This document shows, one piece after another, positions 53,373 through 64,000 of a stretch of DNA of 64,000 bases (the first letter of the stretch is position 1; every line of letters starts with the position of its first letter). The DNA comes from Periplaneta americana (taxonomy: Eukaryota > Arthropoda > Insecta > Blattodea > Blattidae). Under the pieces are notes generated by a model. The model saw nothing but the letters and a program-made list of their open reading frames with translations, made no database searches and was not told the origin of the DNA. A program made the position numbers and the translations under genes. The stretch spans positions 145,850,204-145,914,203 of the forward strand of contig NC_091126.1 of the NCBI RefSeq assembly GCF_040183065.1, read 5' to 3'.

Positions 53373-54545
53373 ATTCAAAATTTTGGAAAATTAAAAATTT
53401 CATAATTATAAAAATCGAAAATATCAGTACTCTAAAAATTTAAAAATTTCAAATTTCAATTTTTTTTAAATTCATAACTTTCTTAGTTCAAAATTGTAAA
53501 ATATGCAAAATTCAAAATTTGAAAATTTAAAAAAATAAAAAAAATAAATTAATTAAAAATTTCAAAATTCAAAATCTTCAAAACTCAGAAATCCAAATTT
53601 TAAAAATTCAATAATTCAAAAATTGAAAATGCATTATTCAAAAATTCAAAACTAAAAATTCAATATTTTAAACATTCAGAAATTCGAAATTCTAAACATT
53701 CAGAAATTTAAAAATAAAAAATTGAGAAATTTCAAAATTCCAAAATTCCAAAATTCAAAATTTTAAATATTGAGGAATTTAAAAATTTCCATATTCGAAA
53801 TTAAAATTTTCAAAATTGAATTTCTGAAATCAAAATTTTAATATTTCAAAATTTCAAAATTTGAAAGTTAAAAATTGTTTAAATTCAACATTTTTAAATT
53901 CAAATTTACAATAATTGAGTTTTTAAAAATTTTCAGTCAAAAATTAAAAATATTATTAAATTGAAAATTTCAAAATTTGGAAAATTAAAAATTTGGCATT
54001 TAAAAACTCGAAATTTTCTAAATTGAAAAATTCAAAATTTTAAGAATTTTGAAATGTTAATATTGAAATATTGGGCCTTCAAATTTTCAAAATTTTCAAA
54101 TTCAAAAGTTCAAAATTTTTAAAATTTTATATTCAAAATTACAAAAATTAAAATATTCTAATTTAAAAAATGCTAATATTTTAAAATTTCATAATTTTGA
54201 AATTCAAGAATTGGAAAATTAAAAAATTTAAGAAATATTAAAATTGTTAAAACTCAAATTTTTTAAAGTTGAAAAAGCAAATTTTTAAAAATTCCAAATT
54301 TGAAAATTAGTGAATTTCGAAATTTCAGAAATTCAAAACTTAAAAATTTTACAATTTCAAATATTTCAAACTTCAAAAATTGGAAATTTGTAAAATTCAG
54401 AAATTTTAAAATTCAAAATTTCAAAATTCTAAAATAAAAAATTATTATATTCAAAAGTTCAAAATTTTTAATATTCAAAATTGAAAGATCTATAAAATTC
54501 AGAAATTAAAAATTATTGAAATTCACAATTTTGATTAGAATTCTT
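52116..54545. repeat. 2.4-kb quasi-periodic AAATT/AATTT low-complexity block
   Basis: Nearly the whole block is built from ttcaaaattt, aaaattcaaa and related 9-11 base units on both strands. A non-conforming piece with an (ATT)n run lies at about 53185-53370. A-tracts spaced near one helical turn predict intrinsically bent DNA. No gene. Confidence 0.9.
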
Positions 54546-55640
54546 AATACTGAAAATTTGCATTTTATGTAACAATATTGCTCCATTTTTTATTGTAAGC
54601 CTACGTCTAAAAAATATACAATAATAGTTTTCTGCACAAAATCACACGAACTCTTTTCTAAAGGATAATTTTAATTTCTTTCGTTTCCGTAAAACAGTAG
54701 TATTTTAAAAGAAATTTCTGTTTGTGTGATTTTCTAAACCGGGTAAGAGACTCCTAGTTTCTAAAAGTCGTTGAGAGACTGCTACAAAAGTTCGCCGATT
54801 AAGTAACCTTCTTTGAGGAAAACGTTGACGCTACATCCTTCTTGCCTCACTTGAATTATGACGACTTTCTCCATAAATTAATAACATATGATATTCCTAA
54901 ACTGTAAATGACATGGTATGTTGTTTATCGAATACCCTGTGCTTAACTGTCATCCGCTCTGCAGTAGACCTATGAACAGGGAGCTTGAACCCAGTTGACT
55001 CGTATTTACATCTGTGCAGAATACTGCCTGCTGAACACGTTGCCACGTCTGTCAAGCCAGAATATTAACTAATTTAAGCGTGCATTTTTATTTAATTTCA
55101 CGAAAACATACTAGAACACACAAAAATTTATTTAAACTAATATTAACTATTTGCTAGACATATCTACTGATGTAATTGTTTTTGTAATTTTACTAACGAT
55201 GTAGTCTAAGCAGTATAACGTAAATAAAACAAGAGAAGAAATATTTTTTTCTTGGAAAACTATCAAGTTTCGAGCCTATGTTGTGTGGACATTTTTTGAT
55301 CCTGTAGACAGCCCCCGACGATTGCGAAAAGGACAGCACTTATATCCCTTACACACTGTATACTGTAGGTTCGGATAAAATATACTGTAACTAAATACAT
55401 CTGCTCTAATGTGTACTGCATCTATTGTCAGTGAATTAATATTCCCGAGTGAGTGATGCGTGTAGCATTGGATACTAAGAATTCAATACGATAATTGTGC
55501 ACTGCATGCAGCATGGGATAAAATTTATGGAATACATCTCCCCTAGTGTGCATTGCATATAGTGACGATTGGAAATGGAATTAATCTCTCGGATAGCATA
55601 CTGAATAAACAAAAGAAATGATAATTTATATTAGAGTAGA
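54546..55640. other. Unassigned sequence
   Basis: No recognised gene or repeat. Confidence 0.3.
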
Positions 55641-56270
55641 TTCTGCTCTTATATTAGAAGGAGAAGTAATTGAAGCTACAAATGAATTTACATATCTGGG
55701 AAGTATAATTTCTGTGAATGGTGGTTCAGATGAAGATGTAAATGCAAGAATAAAGAAAGCAAGACATGCCTTTATTCAATTGAAATCGATTTGAAGGTCG
55801 AAGCAAATCTCCTTAAAACTTAAATTAAGATTATTTAACTCAAATGTAAAGTCGATTTTACTATACGGGTGCGAAACTTGGAAGGCAACGTAACAAATTG
55901 GAAAGAAATTGCAAGTCTTTATAAATCGTTGCTTTGGTGACCAGAGATTATGCTGTAACTAATAAGGAACTCTGGAGAAGAGCAGATCAGCACGAAGTCA
56001 GCAAAGAAATCAAATTCAGAAAATGGAAGTGGATTGGGCATGTACTAAGGAGAGAAAATGATAACATCACTAAAATGGCTCTGGATTGGAACCCCAAGGA
56101 CTGAACAGACGAAGAGGAAGACCTCAAATAACATGGAGCAACACAATTAGAGATGAGGCTAAACAGGCAGGGAAAAGCTGGAAAGAAATTAAAGCGTTGG
56201 CGAACAATAGAGTACGATGGCGCGCTTTCATCAAGGCCCTATGCTTCCCCCCGCGGAATCACGTAAGTAA
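55640..56270 (+). pseudogene. Decayed non-LTR retrotransposon, different family (RT C-terminal region)
   Basis: The + strand reads EATNEFTYLGSIISVNGGSD, NARIKKARHAFIQLKSI, SILLYGCETWKAT, then KFRKWKWIGHVLRRENDNIT, GRPQITWSNTIRDE and NRVRWRAFIKALC, with several stops and frameshifts. The order matches the end of endonuclease/RT proteins of a second family. Confidence 0.85.
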
Positions 56271-56284
56271 AAACGCTTAGTGGA

Positions 56285-56730
56285 TTCTACGTATCCGTTT
56301 ATATTAATGTGCCCTCAGTCACCTGACGAGGTACAGGGACATTAATATTCCCTGTCCGTTTCTTTACATTGTTCGTTTCTCGTGTTTTAAGAATTGTATT
56401 ATGAAATGTAATAATATTAATAGCATTGTATTGCAAGTCTTCTCTATTTACTTTAGTTCAGCAGCAATATGTTTAAAACGAAGGGGCGTAAGAATACTGA
56501 TTCTTCGACAACGATAAGTAGCGAATACAGTATTATTATCATATCGTTAAATTGAAACAAAATTCTTCTGCTTGCTTGCGATTATCAACTGTGTGCAATC
56601 ACTAACTAAGAATTTTTAATTTTGGATAGACACACAGAGAAACAAAGATACACAAACACAGATATAGTGTGTATAAACTACAGAGAAAGGAAAGTAGGGA
56701 AACGAAGATGTACGTAGCATAATGTAGATA
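56285..56730. other. Unassigned sequence
   Basis: No recognised feature. Confidence 0.3.
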
Positions 56731-57479
56731 GATATGTAGACAGGTACGTGGTGGATGAATGGTGTATGGTTGGATGAAAGAATGCATGGGCTCGAGAGAA
56801 TGAATGACGTAGGTCTATGTTTGGACAAATGGATGAAAGGATGTTTGGATGGGCGGATGGATGGATGGATGGATATCGTGTACATCATGCCAGAAGTGCG
56901 CATCAACAATTTTGCGTTTAATGAAACCTATTTTTTTGTTTGAAAACAATCATTTGAAAATTACAATGGACATTATAAAGACCCGAAGAAAGAATTGTGT
57001 TATGTAGACAAAGATGGAATATCATGTGCATATTTATATGGCTCTAATGTAAACTTGCAGTTTTGTTGATACGTCCTTCTAGTATGATACCCTCAGTCTG
57101 TAATTTGTTGGATGGATGGGATGGAAATACTGACAGGTGATTTAATACATGGATGGATAGACGGGCAGAAGAGCAGACAGACAGACAAACAAACAGGTAG
57201 GTAGGCAGACAGAGAGATGGGCTGGTAGTTTATGTATGTAGTTAGGTAGAATGACAGACAGATGTGCAGATACAAATAGAAAGCTAGATAGATAGGTGGA
57301 TGGCTAGATGGCTGAATAGATAGATGGATTGATGGATAGGAAGGCAGGAAGACAGACCGATAGTGTTAGCAGACAGACGGACGAACGGATGGATTAATAT
57401 ATGGTTAATGGATAAACGTACAGACGAATGGTTAATGAGATAGAGGCAGGTAGATGTATGTGATTAGGTAGGTAGCTGG

Positions 57480-57539
<60 letters not shown>

Positions 57540-58210
57540 CTCAATCAATCAATCGGTGGGTTGTTGGTTGGATGGATGTGTGAGTGGGTATATGGGTAGG
57601 TAGACAGATGGTTAAATTGGTAGATAGATTGATAGATACGTGAACAAATGGGTAGGTGGGTGGTTTGATGAATAGGTATATTGTTGGGTGGGAAGTTAGT
57701 TGGGTAGGTACAGTAGCTGGATTTGTTGATATGGGATTGAAATGTGGATGAACAGATGGACACTTAAGGCCATATTAATAGACATTCTCAGCGCGGGCTT
57801 CTGGTGGATGATCAGTGAACTAACGTTTTTCGTATTCATAAACCAGTGTTAGCGATATGATATGATATGAATCCTGCACAAGTAATCAGGCGATAGCCGG
57901 GGCTAGTTTAGCATGCTCGTAGCGCGGGCTAGCGAAATGTCTATGCATAGCACCCTTTGGGAGTTAATATGTAGGCTGTTAAACGAATAGATGACGGACA
58001 GATGAATTGTTTAACGGACGGATGGACGGACAGGTATGTAGTTCAGTAGTTTCGTGGGGTAAGTAAGTGTTTCGGTAGATAAATAGTTATTTAGATACTC
58101 AGTTAGCAGTAAAGTTAAGTAAATGGATACGAATCCATGGAAGGATATAAATATGGATTGATAAGTAGACAGTTGTATAGACAGGGAATGAGCTGTTATT
58201 AGACTGCCCA
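56730..58210. repeat. Degenerate tetranucleotide-rich region (GGAT/GATA/ATCA)
   Basis: Long stretches of ggat, gata/gaca and tagg-type units, with a clean (ATCA)n run at 57480-57553. Apparent His/Ser/Tyr-rich frames are repeat artefacts. A segment at 57770-57950 with inverted ends (aatagacattctcagcgcgg; reversed aatag-like on the right) may be a small insertion. Confidence 0.85.
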
Positions 58211-58218
58211 CTGATTAT

Positions 58219-58220
58219 AT

Positions 58221-58273
<53 letters not shown>
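58219..58273. repeat. (AAT)n microsatellite, SINE tail
   Basis: An aat run right at the 3' end of the minus-strand SINE that follows. Confidence 0.93.
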
Positions 58274-58274
<1 letters not shown>

Positions 58275-58623
58275 CAGTGGCCCTACTGTCCTTTAAGGGC
58301 CCAGACCGACTAAGCGACTATTGGGCATCAGTTCCACATGCCGAAGCAGAGGTGGATGATCATCCAACCAGAATGGAGGTAACGTGTGGTTAGGACTCTG
58401 ATTTCGCCCCCCCCCCCAGCTGTTATAGCTGGCTTTAGTAACCGGAATTCGCTACCTATCATAGCATCCCAAGTGTTCACGATGCTGGGTGAGCACCGGT
58501 CCAATACACAGACCGAAATTTCATGAGAAAATTTCTTCCCCCACGAGGACTCGAACCAGCGCACATTCCGTAACGTGAGTCCTAGGCAGGATGCTTTAAA
58601 CCACGACGCCACGGCGCGGGACT
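58275..58623 (-). repeat. tRNA-derived SINE, family D
   Basis: The minus-strand head has A-box ccgtggcgtcgtggttt and B-box ggttcgagtcc. A ~250-base body follows with ggaccggtgctcacccagca, and the 3' end has cttaaaggacagtagggcca, with an (ATT)n tail. Confidence 0.82.
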
Positions 58624-60380
58624 CATTGATCGATTGGCTGATTAATCGAATTATTTTAATTTAATTGTTAATTTACTGTTTCCAAAATATTTATAAAATA
58701 ATATTTACATGTTTATAGTCCTAAATATTGAATGTTGACAAAATGAAAATGATTGATGTATTCATAATTTGTTTTTTTTTTATCAAACAAGTTTCAAATA
58801 TATAATGTGATAAGACTAAAGAATATAAGAGAAGAGAAAGCAGAATAGATGGGAAAGGATATAAAGTCGAAAGGAGAGGGAAAAGGAATGTGCAGGATTT
58901 TACGAAATGGAGCTACAAAAAATGTAGAGATACAAGACTCAAGATTGGTAGCATTGTAGTGTGCAAGGCATTTAAAAGTTCCACTACACGAAGGAAGGGG
59001 AAGACTCTATAATACTATAATTTTCGGAAACTTACGAAATTATACAAACGCTTATGTTATGTATTACTGCTTCATATGTCATATTAATAACTGGTACTAT
59101 TTCATTTGTCATTTTGTTGAATTTTATTTAGTTACGAAGAGGTCTAATTCGATTATCGATATTTGGTTCGAGGGTTCGCAAAATTATACATTGATTAACA
59201 TTAAAATTCAGTTAACTGAAATAACAGTTAAATGAATTACAACTGGAAATGATTTAATTTACCAATAAATAATACAAAATCTATACCCGTAGGTCTATAC
59301 AACAAAATTAGTTGTTAGTCTAATTATTAAAACCGTTGTTAATGCATCGAGTCACATCGATACATGAAGGGAGGGGGTAATATTTCTGACTGGGACTCCA
59401 TCTACTAGGAGAGATTTAGGGTTCGAGCACTTGTGTCTTGAAGCAGGCATTCATTGCTGCTAGTGCTATCGCCCAGAGAAGACTATCTGCTTTGTCGACT
59501 TTGTTCGTAAGACAACTTTCGTTCGAAATGTTAACATTAAAATCTTTCTAAAATTAACATATTAAATATTTCGAAAATACTTAAGACTGAGTATCATTTC
59601 AAATATTTTAGTTTTGGAATGTTTCATTAGAAAAATACTAAGTAAAGAGTTTATTATGTATAAAAATGATAAATTTTGTTAAATACTTCCGTGTTTTATA
59701 TCTCGTTAAGTTTTGTATATGTAATTTGTCTTCTAGATTACATTATCGACTCATCCTCAGTACAAAGACTTGACTTCATGCAATCTAGATCGTTATGCCA
59801 TTTGACAACACACTAGAGACTTGACATTTTAGACTACATTATAGAAGCAACATGAAATTTGTACTTCAGAAACTTTCTCTGTATTGCGAGTAAGTAGTAA
59901 ATTTATTGCGACTTTGAGCAACTATTTTAATGCTGGGTGTATTGTGTATGATCAATCATTTGCTAGAGTAATAGCTAGTCTCATTATGTATAGGCAGTAT
60001 GTAATTACTGGAATTTAATATGTCCGAATATCTGCTTGCATCCTTTACAAAACTTGATTCCAATTGAATTGTTCTTGGCAATCCGACTATTCTCGGGGTT
60101 TCAAGGAATCAAATTTAAGCTTCAAAATTACTCATAAATATTGTGTATTCAATATTTGCGAAGGATTGTGCGTTAATACTAAATGTTTGTAGTTCTGTAT
60201 AACCGTTCGTGGCATAGAATTGTGGATCTGTGGTAAACTCTCGGAAAAGAAAACATGAAGCGGTAGTTTTCCTCATACACTAAATTCCTCGGTTTTTCTG
60301 AATTTTCGTAAATATATACGAAAATTACGCTATTCATGAACGATTTAGAAATATAGTAAGACGGGAAGTATAATTTTTTG
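58624..60380. other. Unassigned sequence
   Basis: No gene or bordered repeat recognised. Confidence 0.3.
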
Positions 60381-60622
60381 AGTAGATTATTTTACGACGC
60401 TTTATCAACAGCTTAGGTTATTTAGCGTCTGAGATGATGATAATGCCGGTGAAATGAGTCCGGGGTCCAACACCGAAAGTTACCCAGCATTTGCTCATAT
60501 TGGGTTGAGGGAAAACCCCGGAAAAAACCTCAACCAAGTAATTTGCCCCGACCAGGAATCGAACCCGGGCCACCTGGTTTCACGGCCAGACTTGCTAACC
60601 GTTACTCCACAGGTGTGGACGG
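60381..60622 (-). repeat. tRNA-derived SINE, family A subtype 2
   Basis: The 3' part (acgacgct...ttatttagcgtc) is like family A, but the body and head differ. The head has B-box gggttcgattcctgg and an A-box-like gtggagtaacggttagc. The body has gggttgagggaaaaccccgg. Confidence 0.82.
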
Positions 60623-62394
60623 AGGGAAGCATAATGGCTAGTTCTTGGACAAACGTAATATGCTAAGCTACATGTTTTGAAAAGTAGATTTCGTATTGTA
60701 AATCAGGTTTTTTATTTTCTGACTTTTCCCCAGATTTCCTTGCTAAGTTCTGTGTAATTTCCGGATCAAGTTATCTACTTGATAGATGAATACTGTGACA
60801 TTAATATTAAAATTGATAGCTATAAACTTTGTTAAACTTCCTCTCTCGAATTTTATAATCTGTTGGGTTATGTCCTCGAAAACGTGAAACGCACTACTTT
60901 TCGAAACAGGCTGTTAAAGTAAAATCAGTCGTCCGTTCTGGGACGGTTATGCTGGATTTGGGATAATGCAAACATACAGAATAACGTGGGAAAATACTGC
61001 TTTATTATTGCATTAGGCAAAGTTGTTGGGCTTCCTAGATTATACAGTAGAATAGTATATGCAGTTAAGATTTCCTCACCTGCTAGAACTACTCTAGAGT
61101 AGTTCTGCTGCTTTGCTTTGAATTTTAATAAACCTGTTTTAATCTCTGAACAATTTGACCAATTCTAAGGCATTGCCAACTTTTTCTCACACTGGTTTGC
61201 AACTCTCAAGTGAATTTATGGTGTCCCTAACATGCTAATTTTACGCACGCGCGTCTTGTATCTTCTTGCATTGCCGGCAATAATTGCTTTCTAACATTAC
61301 TAACATATGCCGTACAATTCAGTTGAGAGAATGCAAATTTATTTCTTGTCACGCGAAAGAATTTATTAGCGCAAGTTATCAAAGAGCGCTTTAAATGTAA
61401 CAAATGCTTCAAAATTGATTGTACAAATGGTAGCATTTGGAAGTTGTGTGGGGAAATCTCGCATACACAGGGTATTGAGGCTATATCAAATCTTTCACTA
61501 GAAATTTAGGAAAACGTCCGTTCAGGATGTAATGCATTAAATTTAACTTATGTGGAACAGGTTTCATTCTTACTCTTTTAACAAATGTTCTAAGACTGTT
61601 CCCTATAGATGTCTTTTCCTCAAATGTAAACATCCAGCTGTTCGTTCCGTACAAAACGTTCCTGTGTAAGGGAATCTCTCTAAATGTAATTCTAAAACTG
61701 TCGTAATTTTTAATTATGAAAGTCGAGCAATCCATGTTAATCTGATTTTATTGTTATGGCTAAATCTCTCCAGTTTCATGGAGGAGTAGGGTTTTCGATA
61801 CCAGAGAAGTCGGCCATTTAGTGTTTTTCCAAGATTCTGTTGATTCTATGGCAAATTCGCGCAAAAAGTCTTAAGAATAATTGTACAATAACTTTTGCCT
61901 TAAGTCTGCCTTCAGTTTTCTGTATCTGAATTTATTTAGTGTTTATAAATATTAACTTTCCAGTATTCTTTCGCGTCACTCATTTGTTGTAGGCCGTAAT
62001 ATTGACTGAAATACAAACAGCAAAGTTCTGATTAAATAAAATTGAAAACGTGTAAGGTATAGAATTTGATAATGAAGCCTTGGAGATACTTCATTCTCAG
62101 ATATGACTGAAATTTCACTTAAAATGCAGCGAAACTGATTATTGCAATTAATACTGAAAGTGCGTATGAAAAATTTCTGCACAAACTTATTGCTCATAAT
62201 TTTTCAACAGACTTGACGAATTGCAACAGAATGAATAGACTTCATAACGTTGTGTAAACTAGTTTCACGTTTCTGCCTCTATTCACTGGTATTTAGTACG
62301 GGTTTAGTTGAATAATTTAGGATTACTAGCGATTCGATATTGTCAGGTCCTCTACGCTTTTTTCTATGAAAAATGAACTTTTTTTTATACTTTA
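60623..62394. other. Unassigned sequence
   Basis: No recognised feature. Confidence 0.3.
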
Positions 62395-62594
62395 TTGGGT
62401 TATTGCGACGCTGTATCAACATCTAGGTTATTTAGCGTCTGAATGATATGAAGGTGATAATGCCGGTGAAATGAGTCCGGAGTCCAGCACCGAAAGTTAC
62501 CCAGCATTTGCTCATATTGGGTTGAGGGAAAACCCCGGAAAAACCTCAACCAGGTAACTTGCCCCGACCGGGATTCGAACCCGGGCCACCTGGT
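62395..62594 (-). repeat. 5'-truncated SINE, family A subtype 2
   Basis: Matches 60381-60622 but stops just past the B-box (gggttcgaatcccgg on the minus strand); the A-box half is missing. Confidence 0.82.
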
Positions 62595-64000
62595 GAAAAA
62601 TGGGTGAATGTTACTTATGTCCCGCCCACTATAGGAGACAGGCCAGTTTTACACTAATCCTAAACACCTTGACGGGATAATAAAAACCTAAACTAACCTA
62701 ACCTAACCGCGTCGGTGTCTATTCCAAAATCGGCGGAAGTCGCTCAACGCTCGTTTAACCAATATTCGTTGAGTGGGCGGTGGATACTCTACATTGACCG
62801 AAAAATGAATTTTCGTAATAAACGGAATTAATAATTTTGCCATTTCATAAATTAGCACAAGTAGGTCGAATTATATAGTTCTACAGAAGTTCATGTGAGC
62901 AACTGAATGATCTTCAATCACGGTTTTAGGTTTGAATTAGCCTCGAACGATAATAAGACTGCACATTTACATTTTGTCTGCAAATGGAGATATTACCACG
63001 GAATTTTTCATGGTTTGGTACTCTATAATCGAGTCTCGGAAGCCCTGAAATTTTAGGACGATTCGTTAAAGCCGGAAAAAGGCAGTTTTATTGCAGAACC
63101 TTTCTTTGACAAATATGCTTGAAATATTTCTACCTCGAACTTCGTGCAAGTTGTAGAATTTGGAATTTTGTATTGGTTGTCCTATATAAAAGTAAGATTT
63201 TATTACAAGAAAATCCAGATTTTAACAGCATAGTGTAACTTATTTTTGTAATTTTAAGAAAACCTTCGGTACGGTATGCTGATGGTTACATAGTAGTAAA
63301 ATTTACCGTTAAGTTTTCATGAGCTTTCATTTCATTTTACACTTAAATCAGAGGCTACTCGTGAAAATTCTGACTGCAATATTTTCGAAAAGACGTGACT
63401 ACCTCGTAACGACCAGACCACTTTACTACTTCCAGACGAACACTGGAAATTAAAATTGGTACTCGACATGTTGAGTTGTAACTCTTATTTTCATGGAGGG
63501 TCTCGTATGGAATATCTCGCAAGACTGGAGAAATGCTCGATTTTAAGTTATTAATACAATAAGTAACCTTTAATTACTGGATAATTTAAAATGTCAAATT
63601 TTACTTAGCACGAAAATCCCGATGATGTAGGCCTTGTTGTATGGTACATGTACGAAACACTGTAGGAATTGTTAAATTCGTCAAAAAAAGTCTCTAATCT
63701 TGTATTTTAATATTCAAGAGAAAAATCTCTAATTTTAATAGTTGAATTAGAATCTTTACACTTGCAAAGTGTGTGTTTTTGGTATATGGCGGGATCTAAA
63801 TAAGTTTCCTTTCGTTGCATTATATATTACGCGATTATATTAATTACTCTAGAAGTCTGTTGCCATAGTAAATAAATCCTCGTAATGCAGGTATTGCACT
63901 AAGCAGCAATGGAACTTAATATTCACATGAATATTTTCTTAAGAATTGAGCTGATAAAAATTTCCCCATCAACTACTCAAACTACTAATGCCTCTGAGAG
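62595..64000. other. Unassigned sequence
   Basis: No gene recognised. A short run, aacctaacctaacc, at about 62694-62707 matches the insect telomere unit (TTAGG) but is only about three units. Confidence 0.35.

Noticed and set aside
57480-57553. CRISPR-like regular repeat
   Set aside because: It is a plain (ATCA)n microsatellite without spacers, in a eukaryotic genome.
56602-58211. Several His/Ser/Tyr-rich frames across the tetranucleotide region
   Set aside because: They follow the repeat units, change frame freely and have no domain.
62694-62707. Interstitial telomeric repeat
   Set aside because: Only about three AACCT units; too short to be more than chance, and similar short runs occur in the satellite.

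Overview
The window looks like one stretch of a large, transposon-rich insect genome. A cockroach or termite is my best guess; no species marker was tested. The only host gene I can support is FBXL5 on the + strand. Six exons between 18944 and 35926 join in frame and encode 522 residues: the second part of an iron-binding hemerythrin-like domain, an F-box, leucine-rich repeats, and a C-terminal tail with the cysteines that hold a [2Fe-2S] cluster in mammalian FBXL5. The N-terminal exon (start codon, first hemerythrin helix) was not found in the 18.9 kb upstream. FBXL5 is the substrate-recognition subunit of an SCF ubiquitin ligase that degrades iron-regulatory proteins when iron and oxygen are sufficient.

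Almost everything else is mobile-element sequence, and the nesting can be read from target-site duplications (TSDs). DNA transposons: seven hAT-type elements with 8-bp TSDs (795-1800, 5660-6503, 13997-14821, 17527-18831, 26933-27858, 36168-36893, 47446-48573); an intact Tc1/mariner element (39539-40887) with an uninterrupted 338-residue DD34E transposase; a palindromic Tc1-like element (30778-32493); a second mariner-type element (20575-21361); several MITEs; and fragments of Harbinger-like, DDE-1/pogo-like and TTF-type hAT genes. Non-LTR retrotransposons: six copies or fragments of one family with a (TAAG)n tail, two jockey/CR1-like fragments, an RNase H-bearing fragment, and one decayed copy of another family. 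tRNA-derived SINEs of at least four families occur throughout.

Layout. 1-18.9 kb: transposons, SINEs, a ~112-bp satellite split by a retrotransposon. 18.9-35.9 kb: FBXL5, whose introns of 2.6-4.7 kb are packed with nested elements. 36-50 kb: hAT elements, an intact Tc1 inside an inverted SINE-like pair, a pentameric SINE array nested two levels deep, and an hAT nested in a DDE gene. 51.9-54.5 kb: 2.4 kb of quasi-periodic AAATT-type DNA. 56.7-58.3 kb: tetranucleotide-rich DNA. 58.6-64 kb: mostly unassigned, with two SINEs.

I found no cellular operon-like system and no CRISPR or rRNA. The strongest observations are the FBXL5 gene model, the intact Tc1 element, the palindromic Tc1 with a possible 93-bp intron, and four insertions whose empty sites restore an open reading frame or match a second copy. 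All family calls are from recognition of motifs, not database searches.
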